Shown here piece by piece: positions 25,025 to 32,326 of a stretch of DNA of 60,018 nt (position 1 is its first letter; every line of letters begins with the position of its first letter). The notes under the pieces are model-generated. The model was given only the letters and a program-made list of their open reading frames with translations, ran no database searches and was not told where the DNA came from. This DNA is from Sandaracinobacteroides sayramensis (GTDB lineage: Bacteria; Pseudomonadota; Alphaproteobacteria; Sphingomonadales; Sphingomonadaceae), in assembly GCF_022014495.1 (NCBI RefSeq), contig NZ_JAKLSQ010000017.1, forward strand, positions 1-60,018, in the 5' to 3' direction. The translations under genes and the position numbers were made by a program.

Positions 25025-25390
25025 CTATTGCACCCCTGCAATATGGCGCGGCCAATGCCCGGGCGCCAGCGCAATCAGATCGACCCGCGCGCTCGGCGCC
25101 GGCCGCCCGGGCCGAACCGCCTCGGCGGCAAGCTGAACGGCGGCACGCTGCAGGCGCAAGGCCGCCTCCGGCTTCAGCGCGCAAAGCGCCGCCTCCAGGG
25201 TCGGCCGCTGCTTCACTTCCACCACCGCCAGCACGTCCCCGCGCCGGGCGACGATGTCGATCTCGATCATCGGCATCCGCCGCCGCCGCGCCACGATCCG
25301 CCAGCCCTGCGCCTGCAGCCACAGCGCCGCCCACATCTCGGCCCGCCGCCCCCGCCGCTCGGCGGCCCATCTCGCAGAGGCGCGGCTCAC
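25025..25390 (-). CDS. YraN/UPF0102 endonuclease-like protein
   Basis: A 121-residue protein of the YraN family with a PD-(D/E)XK-like core: GRRAEMWAALWLQAQGWRIV, EIDIVARRGDVLAVVEVKQR (the D and EVK of the motif). Family members resemble Holliday-junction resolvases, but the cellular role is unclear. It overlaps rsmI by four bases (ATGA), a very common pairing in proteobacteria. Confidence 0.9.
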   Translation of the reverse strand: MSRASARWAAERRGRRAEMWAALWLQAQGWRIVARRRRMPMIEIDIVARRGDVLAVVEVKQRPTLEAALCALKPEAALRLQRAAVQLAAEAVRPGRPAPSARVDLIALAPGHWPRHIAGVQ

Positions 25391-26265
25391 TGCCCGCCCT
25401 TCAGCTCCAGCGCCCGCGCATAGACCTCGCCGCGCGGCACCCCCAGCGCCGCCGCTACGCTCGCCGCCGCCTTCCCCGCCGGCAGCGTCTGCAAGGCGGC
25501 CTTCAGTGCCTGATCCAGCGCCTCGGCCGAGGAAACCTCCGCCGCCGGCGGCCCCACCAGCAGCACGATCTCCCCCTTGGGTTCTTCGCCAGCAAACCGC
25601 GCCGCCAGTTCGTCCAGCGCCCCGCCCACATATTCCTCATGCCGCTTGGTCAACTCCCGCGCGACCGCCGCCTGCCGTGGCCCGAACGCCCGCGCCAAAG
25701 CCACCAGCGTCGCCGCCAGACGCGGCCCGCTCTCGTAGAAGATCAGCGTCGCTGGCACGCCCGCCAGCCCGGCGATGGCCTTGTCCCGCGCCGCCGCCTT
25801 CGCCGGCAGGAACCCGGCGAACAGGAAGCGGTCGGACGGCAGGCCGGAAATCGAAAGCGCCGCGATCGCCGCGGAAGGCCCCGGCGCCGTCGTCACCGCG
25901 ATCCCGCGATCCCGCGCCGCCCGCACCAGCTCCATGCCGGGGTCGGACACCAGCGGAGTCCCCGCGTCCGACACCAGCGCCACCGCCGCATGCGCCATCC
26001 GCGCCAGCAGCTTCTCCTCCACTTCGGCCGGGCTATGGTCGTGATAGGCCAGCATCGGCCGATCGCTTCCGGCCGCCCGCAGCAGCTTCGCCGTCACCCG
26101 CGTATCCTCGCACGCCACCAGATCGGCCTGCCGCAGGAACCGCGCGGCGCGCGGCGACAGGTCCTCGAGGTTGCCGATAGGCCCCGCGACGATATACAGC
26201 CCGGGTTCAAGGCGGCCTTCCGGCAGGGGGTCGGATGGCGAAACAGCGGGCGGAGTGGAACGCAT
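25387..26265 (-). CDS. rsmI: 16S rRNA (cytidine-2'-O)-methyltransferase RsmI
   Basis: A 292-residue tetrapyrrole-methylase-fold enzyme that 2'-O-methylates C1402 of 16S rRNA. Family motifs are clear: GLYIVAGPIGNLEDLSPRA near the N-terminus, CEDTRVTAKLL, YHDHSPAE, VSDAGTPLVSDPG, and PGPSAAIAALSISGLP. The ATG at 26263-26265 overlaps the start codon of the divergent LpoA-like gene, leaving no intergenic space for promoters. Confidence 0.95.
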   Translation of the reverse strand: MRSTPPAVSPSDPLPEGRLEPGLYIVAGPIGNLEDLSPRAARFLRQADLVACEDTRVTAKLLRAAGSDRPMLAYHDHSPAEVEEKLLARMAHAAVALVSDAGTPLVSDPGMELVRAARDRGIAVTTAPGPSAAIAALSISGLPSDRFLFAGFLPAKAAARDKAIAGLAGVPATLIFYESGPRLAATLVALARAFGPRQAAVARELTKRHEEYVGGALDELAARFAGEEPKGEIVLLVGPPAAEVSSAEALDQALKAALQTLPAGKAAASVAAALGVPRGEVYARALELKGGQ

Positions 26266-27574
26266 GCAGGCACATTGCGAGGCGGACGGCACAAGAGCAA
26301 GCGCCCCCACCGGATTCGAGGCCGGATTCGGGCCCGGATTCGGGCGGCGCACATTCGCAACGGGCCTCGCGCTCTCGGTGCTGGCGCTGGCGGCCTGCGC
26401 CCCGCGCGCCAAGCCGCCGGTGGCGCCGGTCGCGCCGCCGCCGCCGGTCGAGAAACCCGTCGAGGTGAAGCCCGGCGAAACCCACCGCATCGCCATCCTC
26501 GTGCCGCTGACGGGCGCCAACGCCCCGGTCGGGATCAGCCTCGCCAACGCCGCCTCACTGGCGCTGGTCGACACCAACAAGCAGGGCGTCCGCCTCTCCA
26601 GCTACGACACCGCCGCGCTCGGCGCCGCCGGCGCCGCCAACCGCGCCATAGCAGACGGCGCGCAGCTCATCCTCGGCCCGCTCCTCTCGGCGGACGCCGC
26701 CGCCATCAAGGCGGCAGCGGCCAGCAAGGGCATCACCGTCCTCAGCTTCTCCAACGACGCGGCGATCGCCGGCGGCAATCTCTTCGTGCTCGGCTTCCAG
26801 CCGGCGCAATCGGTCGGCCGGGTGGTCGATTATGCCGCTTCGCGCGGCGCGAAGAAGTTCGCCGGCCTCGTGCCGGACGGGGTCTACGGCCAGCGCGCCT
26901 CGGTCGCCTTCACGCGCGCCGTCGCGCAGAACAGCGGCCAGGTCGTCGCCCTCACCAACTTCGCCCGCACCCCGGCCGCGCTGCCCGCCGCCGCCCGCAA
27001 GGTCACCGATTTCGACGCGCGCCAGAAAGCCGCCACCGCCACCACCCCCACCACAAGGCCGGACGGAACGGTGGCCCCCGCCAGCCGCGCCACGCCCCCC
27101 ATCGCCTTCGAAGCGCTGCTGGTGGCGGATTCCGGCGCCATCGCCGCCGCCTTCTCGCCGCATCTCGCGAAATTCGGCGCCGCGCCCGGCAGTTACCTGC
27201 TGATGGGCACCGAGCTCTGGAACACCGAGCCCGGCCTCGGCAAATCCCCGGCGCTGAAAGGCGCCGTCTTCGCCGCCGTGCCGGACCAGCGCTTCCAGTC
27301 CATGTCGCGCCGCTACCAGGCCCGCTTCGGCGGCACCCCGTCCCGCCTCGCCAGCCTCTCCTACGATTCGATGCTGCTCGCCATCAGCGCCGCCGGCGCC
27401 CAATGGCAATTGGGCCAGATCTTCCCGCAAGCGGTCCTGGCAGACCAGCAGGGCTTCGCCGGCGTGGACGGCATCTTCCGCTTCAAGGGCAACATCGCCG
27501 AACGCGGCCTGGAAGTGCAGCAGGTCACCCCCCAGGGCTTCAGCACGGTCAGCCCGGCCCCCACGGCCTTCTGA
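26264..27574 (+). CDS. LpoA-like penicillin-binding protein activator lipoprotein
   Basis: A 436-residue protein. A long N-terminal extension with FEAGFGPGFG repeats leads to a twin-arginine-containing lipoprotein signal (GRRTFATGLALSVLALAAC, Cys45). The mature part is a periplasmic-binding-protein fold (IAILVPLTGANAPVGISLAN; LILGPLLSADAAAIKAAA; AGLVPDGVYGQRASVAF; FEALLVADSGAIAAAF), the pattern annotated as penicillin-binding protein activator beside rsmI. It presumably acts in peptidoglycan synthesis at the outer membrane. The true start could be downstream in the extension. Confidence 0.82.
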   Translation: MQAHCEADGTRASAPTGFEAGFGPGFGRRTFATGLALSVLALAACAPRAKPPVAPVAPPPPVEKPVEVKPGETHRIAILVPLTGANAPVGISLANAASLALVDTNKQGVRLSSYDTAALGAAGAANRAIADGAQLILGPLLSADAAAIKAAAASKGITVLSFSNDAAIAGGNLFVLGFQPAQSVGRVVDYAASRGAKKFAGLVPDGVYGQRASVAFTRAVAQNSGQVVALTNFARTPAALPAAARKVTDFDARQKAATATTPTTRPDGTVAPASRATPPIAFEALLVADSGAIAAAFSPHLAKFGAAPGSYLLMGTELWNTEPGLGKSPALKGAVFAAVPDQRFQSMSRRYQARFGGTPSRLASLSYDSMLLAISAAGAQWQLGQIFPQAVLADQQGFAGVDGIFRFKGNIAERGLEVQQVTPQGFSTVSPAPTAF

Positions 27575-27582
27575 ACCCAAAA

Positions 27583-27911
27583 ACCCCTTCCTACCAGGGA
27601 GGGGTTGGGGTGGGGGCGAGCCGCCAGCGCCCACAGTCCAGCTTGTGCAGCCTCCGGCGGCCAGGGCTTCGCCCTGGACCCAGCAGGGGCGTGACGCCCC
27701 TGCACCCCCGATCCTCAACCAAGCGCAAAACCAACCAACTCCACTACCCGTCACCCCGGGCTTGACCCGGGGTCCAACTTTTCCGCCAGCACCGCGTTCA
27801 AGGAAGACAGCCGGACCCAGGGTCAAGCCCGCGGTGACGCGAGCGTTTCACAGCCCCCGCTTCCCACCGAAACCGCCGTTCGCAGCGCGGGTTCGCAAAC
27901 CGCACGATCAC
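27583..27911. repeat. Composite repeat element X2 (E-B-S-A-D)
   Basis: The gap to the DedA gene holds an E hairpin (AACCCCTTCCTACCAGGGAG, from 27583), arm B (27651-27710, loop variant GCTTCGC), spacer S, repeat A (27749-27839) and a D right flank (27840-27911). The right arm of this A copy carries two changes (ACCCAGGG; CCCGCGG) that break its inner hairpin. No closing B' arm is present, so this is a hybrid of the X and D forms. Confidence 0.8.
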
Positions 27912-27920
27912 CGAAAGAAC

Positions 27921-28523
27921 CTACCCCTTCCACCGCTTCCACATCACCACGCGGTAGAGATAGATCGCAAAGCAAACGAAGATCACCGCGGTCGAAAGCG
28001 GCCCGATCACCTTGTCGATCTCCTCGAAGCGGTTGCCCAGATAATAGCCCGCCACCGTCAGCCCCATCGTCCAGATGAAGGTGCCGATGGTGGAATAGAT
28101 CATGAAGCTGCGCACGTTCATCCGCACCAGCCCGGCCGGCACCGAGATCAGCGAGCGGATGGTCGGCAGCACCCGCCCCACGCCCACGAAGGCGCCGCCA
28201 TACCGGTGGAACAGCCGCCGCCCCCGGTCGATCTCCTCATGGTCCATGGTCAGCACCCGGCCATAGCGCACCAGGAACTGCTCGAAACGGTCCAGCCCCA
28301 GCTTCCAGGCGATCCAGAACCACAGCACATTGCCCGCCATCGCCCCGACCGTGCCGGCAACGATCACCCCGAACAGCGAACCGCCCTGCTGCGCGACGTT
28401 GATGCCCGCGATCGGCATGATCACTTCAGAGGGAATCGGCGGGAAAACCGTCTCCATGAACATCAGCAGCGCGACGGCGACATAGCCCCAGTTCTCGATG
28501 AACTGCCCGATCCACTCGCTCAT
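27921..28523 (-). CDS. DedA-family membrane protein
   Basis: A 200-residue inner-membrane protein of the DedA/SNARE-associated family. It has the family's N-terminal region (GYVAVALLMFMETVFPPIPSEVI), the G-x3-G-x3 segment with WFWIAWKLG, and FVGVGRVLPTIRSLISVPAG with the conserved Arg and Pro. DedA proteins are thought to support lipid-carrier or phospholipid flipping. It starts three bases after the gshB stop, so it is co-transcribed with gshB. Confidence 0.92.
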   Translation of the reverse strand: MSEWIGQFIENWGYVAVALLMFMETVFPPIPSEVIMPIAGINVAQQGGSLFGVIVAGTVGAMAGNVLWFWIAWKLGLDRFEQFLVRYGRVLTMDHEEIDRGRRLFHRYGGAFVGVGRVLPTIRSLISVPAGLVRMNVRSFMIYSTIGTFIWTMGLTVAGYYLGNRFEEIDKVIGPLSTAVIFVCFAIYLYRVVMWKRWKG

Positions 28524-28526
28524 GGC

Positions 28527-29498
28527 TCAGGCGCCCGCCCGCAAGGCTTCCACCTTGCTCCAGAACAGGGCGGGAATGTCGGTGCCGTTGAAACGGTCGA
28601 TGGCAACGATGCCGGTCGGCGAGGTCACATTGATCTCCGTCAGCTTGCCGGCGATCACGTCGATCCCCACGAACATCAGCCCCAGCCGCTTCAGGTCCGG
28701 GCCGATCGCCGCGCAGATCGCCTGCTCCTCCGGGCTCAGGTCGGTCGCATGGGCCGAACCGCCGGCCGCCAGATTGGACCGTATCTCGCCGGCCCTGGGC
28801 AGGCGGTTGATAGCCCCCACCGGCTCGCCGTCCAGCAGCACGATCCGCTTGTCGCCCTTGGACACGTCGGGAAGGAAGGCCTGCACCATGAAGGGCTCGC
28901 GCCACACCTTGCCGAACAGCTCCACCAGCGCCGGCAGGTTGGAATCGCCCGCCGGCACATGGAACACCGCCGCCCCGCCATTGCCGTAAAGCGGCTTCAC
29001 CACCACTTCGCCATGCTTCGCGCGAAATTCCTGCGCCGCCTCCAGCGACCGGGTCACCAGGGTCGGCGGCATAAACTCCGCAAAGTTCAAAACGAACAGC
29101 TTCTCCGGCGCGTTCCGAACCGAGGCCGGGTCGTTCAGCACCAGCACGCCGGCCGCCTGCGCCCGCTCCAGCACATGCGTCGCGGTGATATAGGCCATGT
29201 CGAAGGGCGGGTCCTGCCGCATCAGCACCACGTCGATGCTGTCCGCCATGTCCAGCCGTTCAGGCTCGCCCAGCCAGCGAAAATGCGGCTCCCCCGGCGC
29301 CTGCGGGCGCATCGCCGTGACCGGTCGCGCCGTCACCACCACCCGGCCCTCGACCCAGTCGAGCTGGTCGGGCAGATAATGCCAAAGCCGATGCCCCCGC
29401 GCCACCGCGCCCAGCATCAGGGCGAAAGTCGAATCCCCCGCCACATTGATTCCCTCAAGCGGGTCCATCTGGACAGCGATTCGAAGCGAAGAGGCCAT
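28527..29498 (-). CDS. gshB: Glutathione synthetase
   Basis: A 323-residue ATP-grasp ligase that joins gamma-glutamylcysteine and glycine. Family segments: IAVQMDPLEGINVAGDSTFALM at the start, VLMRQDPPFDMAYI, LNDPASVRNAPEKLFVLNF, VVKPLYGNGGAAVFHV (ATP-binding loop), and LTEINVTSPTGIVAIDRF near the end. The length fits the bacterial enzyme. It leads a two-gene run with the DedA gene and has repeat element X3 immediately upstream. Confidence 0.96.
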   Translation of the reverse strand: MASSLRIAVQMDPLEGINVAGDSTFALMLGAVARGHRLWHYLPDQLDWVEGRVVVTARPVTAMRPQAPGEPHFRWLGEPERLDMADSIDVVLMRQDPPFDMAYITATHVLERAQAAGVLVLNDPASVRNAPEKLFVLNFAEFMPPTLVTRSLEAAQEFRAKHGEVVVKPLYGNGGAAVFHVPAGDSNLPALVELFGKVWREPFMVQAFLPDVSKGDKRIVLLDGEPVGAINRLPRAGEIRSNLAAGGSAHATDLSPEEQAICAAIGPDLKRLGLMFVGIDVIAGKLTEINVTSPTGIVAIDRFNGTDIPALFWSKVEALRAGA

Positions 29499-29557
29499 GG
29501 CCGGGCTGATAGGCCCCCAATAGCGACAAACTCAAGAAAGTTCGTAGCTTTGGGCAG

Positions 29558-29887
29558 CCTCCGGCGGCCAGGGCTTTGCCCTGGACCCAGCAGGGGAATG
29601 TTTCCCCTGCACCCCCGATCCTCAACAAAGCGCAAAACCCCCAAAGCCGCTCAGCCACTCAACTCGTCACCCCGGGCTTGACCCGGGGTCCAGCTTCTCC
29701 GCCACCATAACGCCGGAGAAACAATCCAGCATTCGCGCGCCAACAATTCCGATTGCCTGCGGCGCCGGGCAAAGCCAGCGCCGCAGGCAATCAAATAGCC
29801 AACAAGCGCAACCCCGCCGCAAATCCCGAGAACCGGGGGTGCAGGGGCGTCACGCCCCTGCTGGGGTGAAGGGGCAAAGCCCCTTCA
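29558..29887. repeat. Composite repeat element X3 (B-S-A half-C-B')
   Basis: Between the gshB start and the parB stop lies a shortened element. It contains arm B (29558-29617, stem variant AGGGGAATGTTTCCCCT), spacer S, the left arm of A (from 29665, right arm lost), module C (hairpin at about 29755-29795) and B' (29834-29887), whose second hairpin is AAGGGGCAAAGCCCCTT instead of CCAGGGC-type. The gap 29499-29937 has no other content. Confidence 0.8.
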
Positions 29888-29937
29888 AACTCAGGAATGC
29901 AGCCTCCCGTGCCACATCCGCCGAAGCCAAAACGCCC

Positions 29938-30801
29938 TTACCCCTGCAACCGCTCGATAACCCGGTCCAACTGATCCAGATCGGAGAATTTGATCGTCAC
30001 CGTCCCACGCTTGCCGCGCGCTTCGATGGCCACCTGCAACCCCAGCGTCTCGCTGATCTGCGATTCCAGCATTTCCAGATCGGCGTCGCGCTGGGCGGGG
30101 GCGGATTTGGCGAGCTTGGGGGCGGGGGCGTTGTGGCTCTTGCGGGCAGCTTCCTCGGCCTGCCGCACGGTCAGCCCGCGTGCGGCGATTTCCTTGGCGA
30201 GGGAAGCGGGTTCCTTCGCCTGCAACACCGCCTTGGCATGGCCGACCGAGAGCAGCCCCATTTTTACGAGCGCCTGAGCATCGTCCGGCAAGTCCAGCAA
30301 ACGCAAGAGATTTCCGACATGGCTCCGCGCCTTGCCGGTCACGGCCGCCACCATCTCCTGAGTATGTGAATATTCTTTTACAAGCCTATGATATCCCTCG
30401 GCTTCTTCCATGGGATTAAGGTCGGCGCGCTGCACATTCTCGATGATCGCCGCTTCATAGCCATCGGCTTCCGAGAAGGGCCGGATCACCACGGGGATCT
30501 CGTGCAACCCGGCAATCTGGCTGGCCCGCCAGCGCCGCTCGCCGGCGACGATTTCGTAGCGCCCCTCGGTCGCCGGACGCACCAGAATCGGCTGCAGAAC
30601 CCCCTTGATTCGAATGCTGTCGGCCAGTTCGTTCAGCGCCACTTCGTCGAAATGCCGGCGGGGCTGGCGCGGGTTGGCGTCGATCATGCCGACGGGCAGG
30701 CTGGAGGCGCCCGCTTTCGGATCGGCGCCGGGCGCCGCCGATCCCATTTCCTCCAGCAGCGCCGAAAGTCCGCGCCCCAATCCCCCCTTTTTCACAGCCA
30801 T
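29938..30801 (-). CDS. parB: Chromosome-partitioning protein ParB
   Basis: A 287-residue CTP-dependent DNA clamp that loads at parS and spreads. The N-terminus (KKGGLGRGLSALLEE) is the ParA-interacting motif. The ParB/Srx domain has PRRHFDEVALNELADSI and GERRWRASQIAG. The helix-turn-helix region (MVAAVTGKARSHVGNLLRLL) binds parS, and the C-terminal dimer domain ends VTIKFSDLDQLDRVIERL. ATG at 30801 is preferred over an upstream TTG. It follows parA by 28 bases, with parS sites within 4 kb. Confidence 0.95.
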   Translation of the reverse strand: MAVKKGGLGRGLSALLEEMGSAAPGADPKAGASSLPVGMIDANPRQPRRHFDEVALNELADSIRIKGVLQPILVRPATEGRYEIVAGERRWRASQIAGLHEIPVVIRPFSEADGYEAAIIENVQRADLNPMEEAEGYHRLVKEYSHTQEMVAAVTGKARSHVGNLLRLLDLPDDAQALVKMGLLSVGHAKAVLQAKEPASLAKEIAARGLTVRQAEEAARKSHNAPAPKLAKSAPAQRDADLEMLESQISETLGLQVAIEARGKRGTVTIKFSDLDQLDRVIERLQG

Positions 30802-30829
30802 GGTTCCAACCCTTACCCTTTTCAATCCT

Positions 30830-31597
30830 TCAGGCGGCCCGTGCCGGCTGGGCGATCATTTCCCGCGCCAGCGCCATATAGGCTTCCGATCCCGGGCAGC
30901 GCATATCGTAGAGCAGCGCAGGCAAGCCATGGCTGGGCGCTTCGGAAAGCCGCACATTCCTCGGGATCATGGTTTCGAACACCCGCGCGCCCAGGGCGGC
31001 CCGCACATCGGCGGCCACCATGTCCGACAGGCGGTTGCGCCTGTCGTGCATCGTCAGCACCACGCCCTCGATGTCCAGCTTCGGATTCTGCCGGGCGCGA
31101 ACCTGTTCCACCGTCTTCAACAATTGCGAAAGCCCTTCCATCGCATAGAATTCGGTCTGCAACGGAATCAGCACCCCATCGGCCGCCACCAGCGCATTCA
31201 GGGTGAGCAGGCTGAGGGAGGGAGGGCAGTCGATGAAGATATAATCGCAGGCCGGCAGCCGCTGGAAAGCCGCCTTCAGGCGACCGGCGGCATTGGGTTC
31301 GCCCACCAGTTCCACTTCCGCGCCGGCCAACCCTTCGATGGCCGGCACGATCATCAGGCCGGGCACCAGCGTTTCCTGCGCGGCGCTGCCGGCGAGCAGC
31401 GGATCGAACAGGATTTCATAGCTGGAAGGAGAGCGCTTGTCGCGCGGGATGCCGAATCCGGTGGAGGCGTTTCCCTGCGGATCGAAATCGATGATGATCA
31501 CCCGCTTGCCGCTGGCGGCAAGCGCGGTGGCCAGATTGACGGCGGTGGTCGTCTTGCCGACCCCGCCTTTCTGGTTTGCGATGGCTATGGCTCGCAT
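30830..31597 (-). CDS. parA: Chromosome-partitioning ATPase ParA
   Basis: A 255-residue Walker-type ATPase that positions replicated origins with ParB. The deviant Walker A is NQKGGVGKTTT (residues 8-18), with IIIDFDPQGNAS and YIFIDCPPSLSLLTLNAL as the other nucleotide-binding segments. The ATG shares its first base with the rsmG stop (TGATG), so expression is translationally coupled in the rsmG-parA-parB operon. Confidence 0.96.
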   Translation of the reverse strand: MRAIAIANQKGGVGKTTTAVNLATALAASGKRVIIIDFDPQGNASTGFGIPRDKRSPSSYEILFDPLLAGSAAQETLVPGLMIVPAIEGLAGAEVELVGEPNAAGRLKAAFQRLPACDYIFIDCPPSLSLLTLNALVAADGVLIPLQTEFYAMEGLSQLLKTVEQVRARQNPKLDIEGVVLTMHDRRNRLSDMVAADVRAALGARVFETMIPRNVRLSEAPSHGLPALLYDMRCPGSEAYMALAREMIAQPARAA

Positions 31598-32205
31598 CAC
31601 AACCTCTTCAGGTTTCGGACCAGGAGGATTCGCGCCTCCGGATCGGTCAGGCTGTCGCGGGTTTCCAGATCGAAGAGGAAGCGGCGTTCGGCTTCCTCCA
31701 CTTCCTCGGCCCAGCGGCGGCCCTTGGGAAAGACGAAAAGTCCGCCGGGGCGGACATGGCGGATGGCCCAGTCGAAAAGCTGGTCGAGCGAAGCGGCAGC
31801 GCGGGCGGTTGCCACCTGCACTCCCAGCGTCGGCAGCTTCTCGACCCGGCCGCAGACGATGGAAATATTCTCCCGAAGATTGAGCTCGTCGCGGACGGCT
31901 TCCAGAAAGCGGGTTTTCTTGGCGATGGAGTCGACCAGCGTGAACCGCCCCCAGCCCATGGCGGCCAGCACCATTCCGGGAAAGCCTCCACCCGCCCCGA
32001 TGTCGAGCCAGCTCTGCCCTTGCGGCACATGGCGGACGAGTTGCGCCGAATCGGCGAAATGCCGGCCCCAGATATCGGTGAGGGTGGCTGGCCCGACGAG
32101 ATTCATCTTCTCCTGCCACTCCACAAGCAGTTCCGCATAGCGCGCGAGCTTGTCCATTGTTCCACGTGGAACATCGAACTCGGCCTGAAATTCCTCGGGG
32201 CGCAT
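31597..32205 (-). CDS. rsmG: 16S rRNA (guanine527-N7)-methyltransferase RsmG (GidB)
   Basis: A 202-residue SAM enzyme. It contains DVPRGTMDKLARYAELLVEWQ-type N-terminal helices (split here: residues ~12-32), the SAM motif WLDIGAGGGFPGMVLA, LVDSIAKKTRFLEAV and VATARAAASL. The ATG at 32205 is chosen because it keeps the conserved V-x-R-x-T segment near the N-terminus; an open frame runs to 32262. A parS site at 32158-32173 lies inside the coding region and encodes VPRGT. Confidence 0.94.
   Translation of the reverse strand: MRPEEFQAEFDVPRGTMDKLARYAELLVEWQEKMNLVGPATLTDIWGRHFADSAQLVRHVPQGQSWLDIGAGGGFPGMVLAAMGWGRFTLVDSIAKKTRFLEAVRDELNLRENISIVCGRVEKLPTLGVQVATARAAASLDQLFDWAIRHVRPGGLFVFPKGRRWAEEVEEAERRFLFDLETRDSLTDPEARILLVRNLKRL
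32158..32173. promoter_or_regulatory. parS site 1 (inside rsmG)
   Basis: TGTTCCACGTGGAACA, a perfect 16-bp palindrome matching the alphaproteobacterial form of the ParB loading site parS. It lies in the 5' part of rsmG, where it codes for the conserved VPRGT residues. Confidence 0.93.
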
Positions 32206-32206
32206 T

Positions 32207-32222
32207 TGTTCCACGTGGAACA
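32207..32222. promoter_or_regulatory. parS site 2 (rsmG leader, extended palindrome)
   Basis: The same 16-bp palindrome, here extended by five further complementary bases on each side (GCATT ... AATGC) to 26 bp at 32202-32227. It lies immediately before, and its extension overlaps, the chosen rsmG start codon, so ParB binding could affect rsmG-parA-parB expression. Confidence 0.93.
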
Positions 32223-32326
32223 AATGCGGAGGGGAGGGAAGGGGCAAGGCGGATTCATCCACAGCTTCATGAACCGAAACCGTGTCAGGCGTGCGGTTCC
32301 GGCGTTCGGCGGCGTTCGAAAATGCT

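Noticed and set aside
27645-29681. Long plus-strand open frame across X2, the DedA gene and gshB
   Set aside because: It is antisense to two well-recognised genes and starts and ends in repeat modules.
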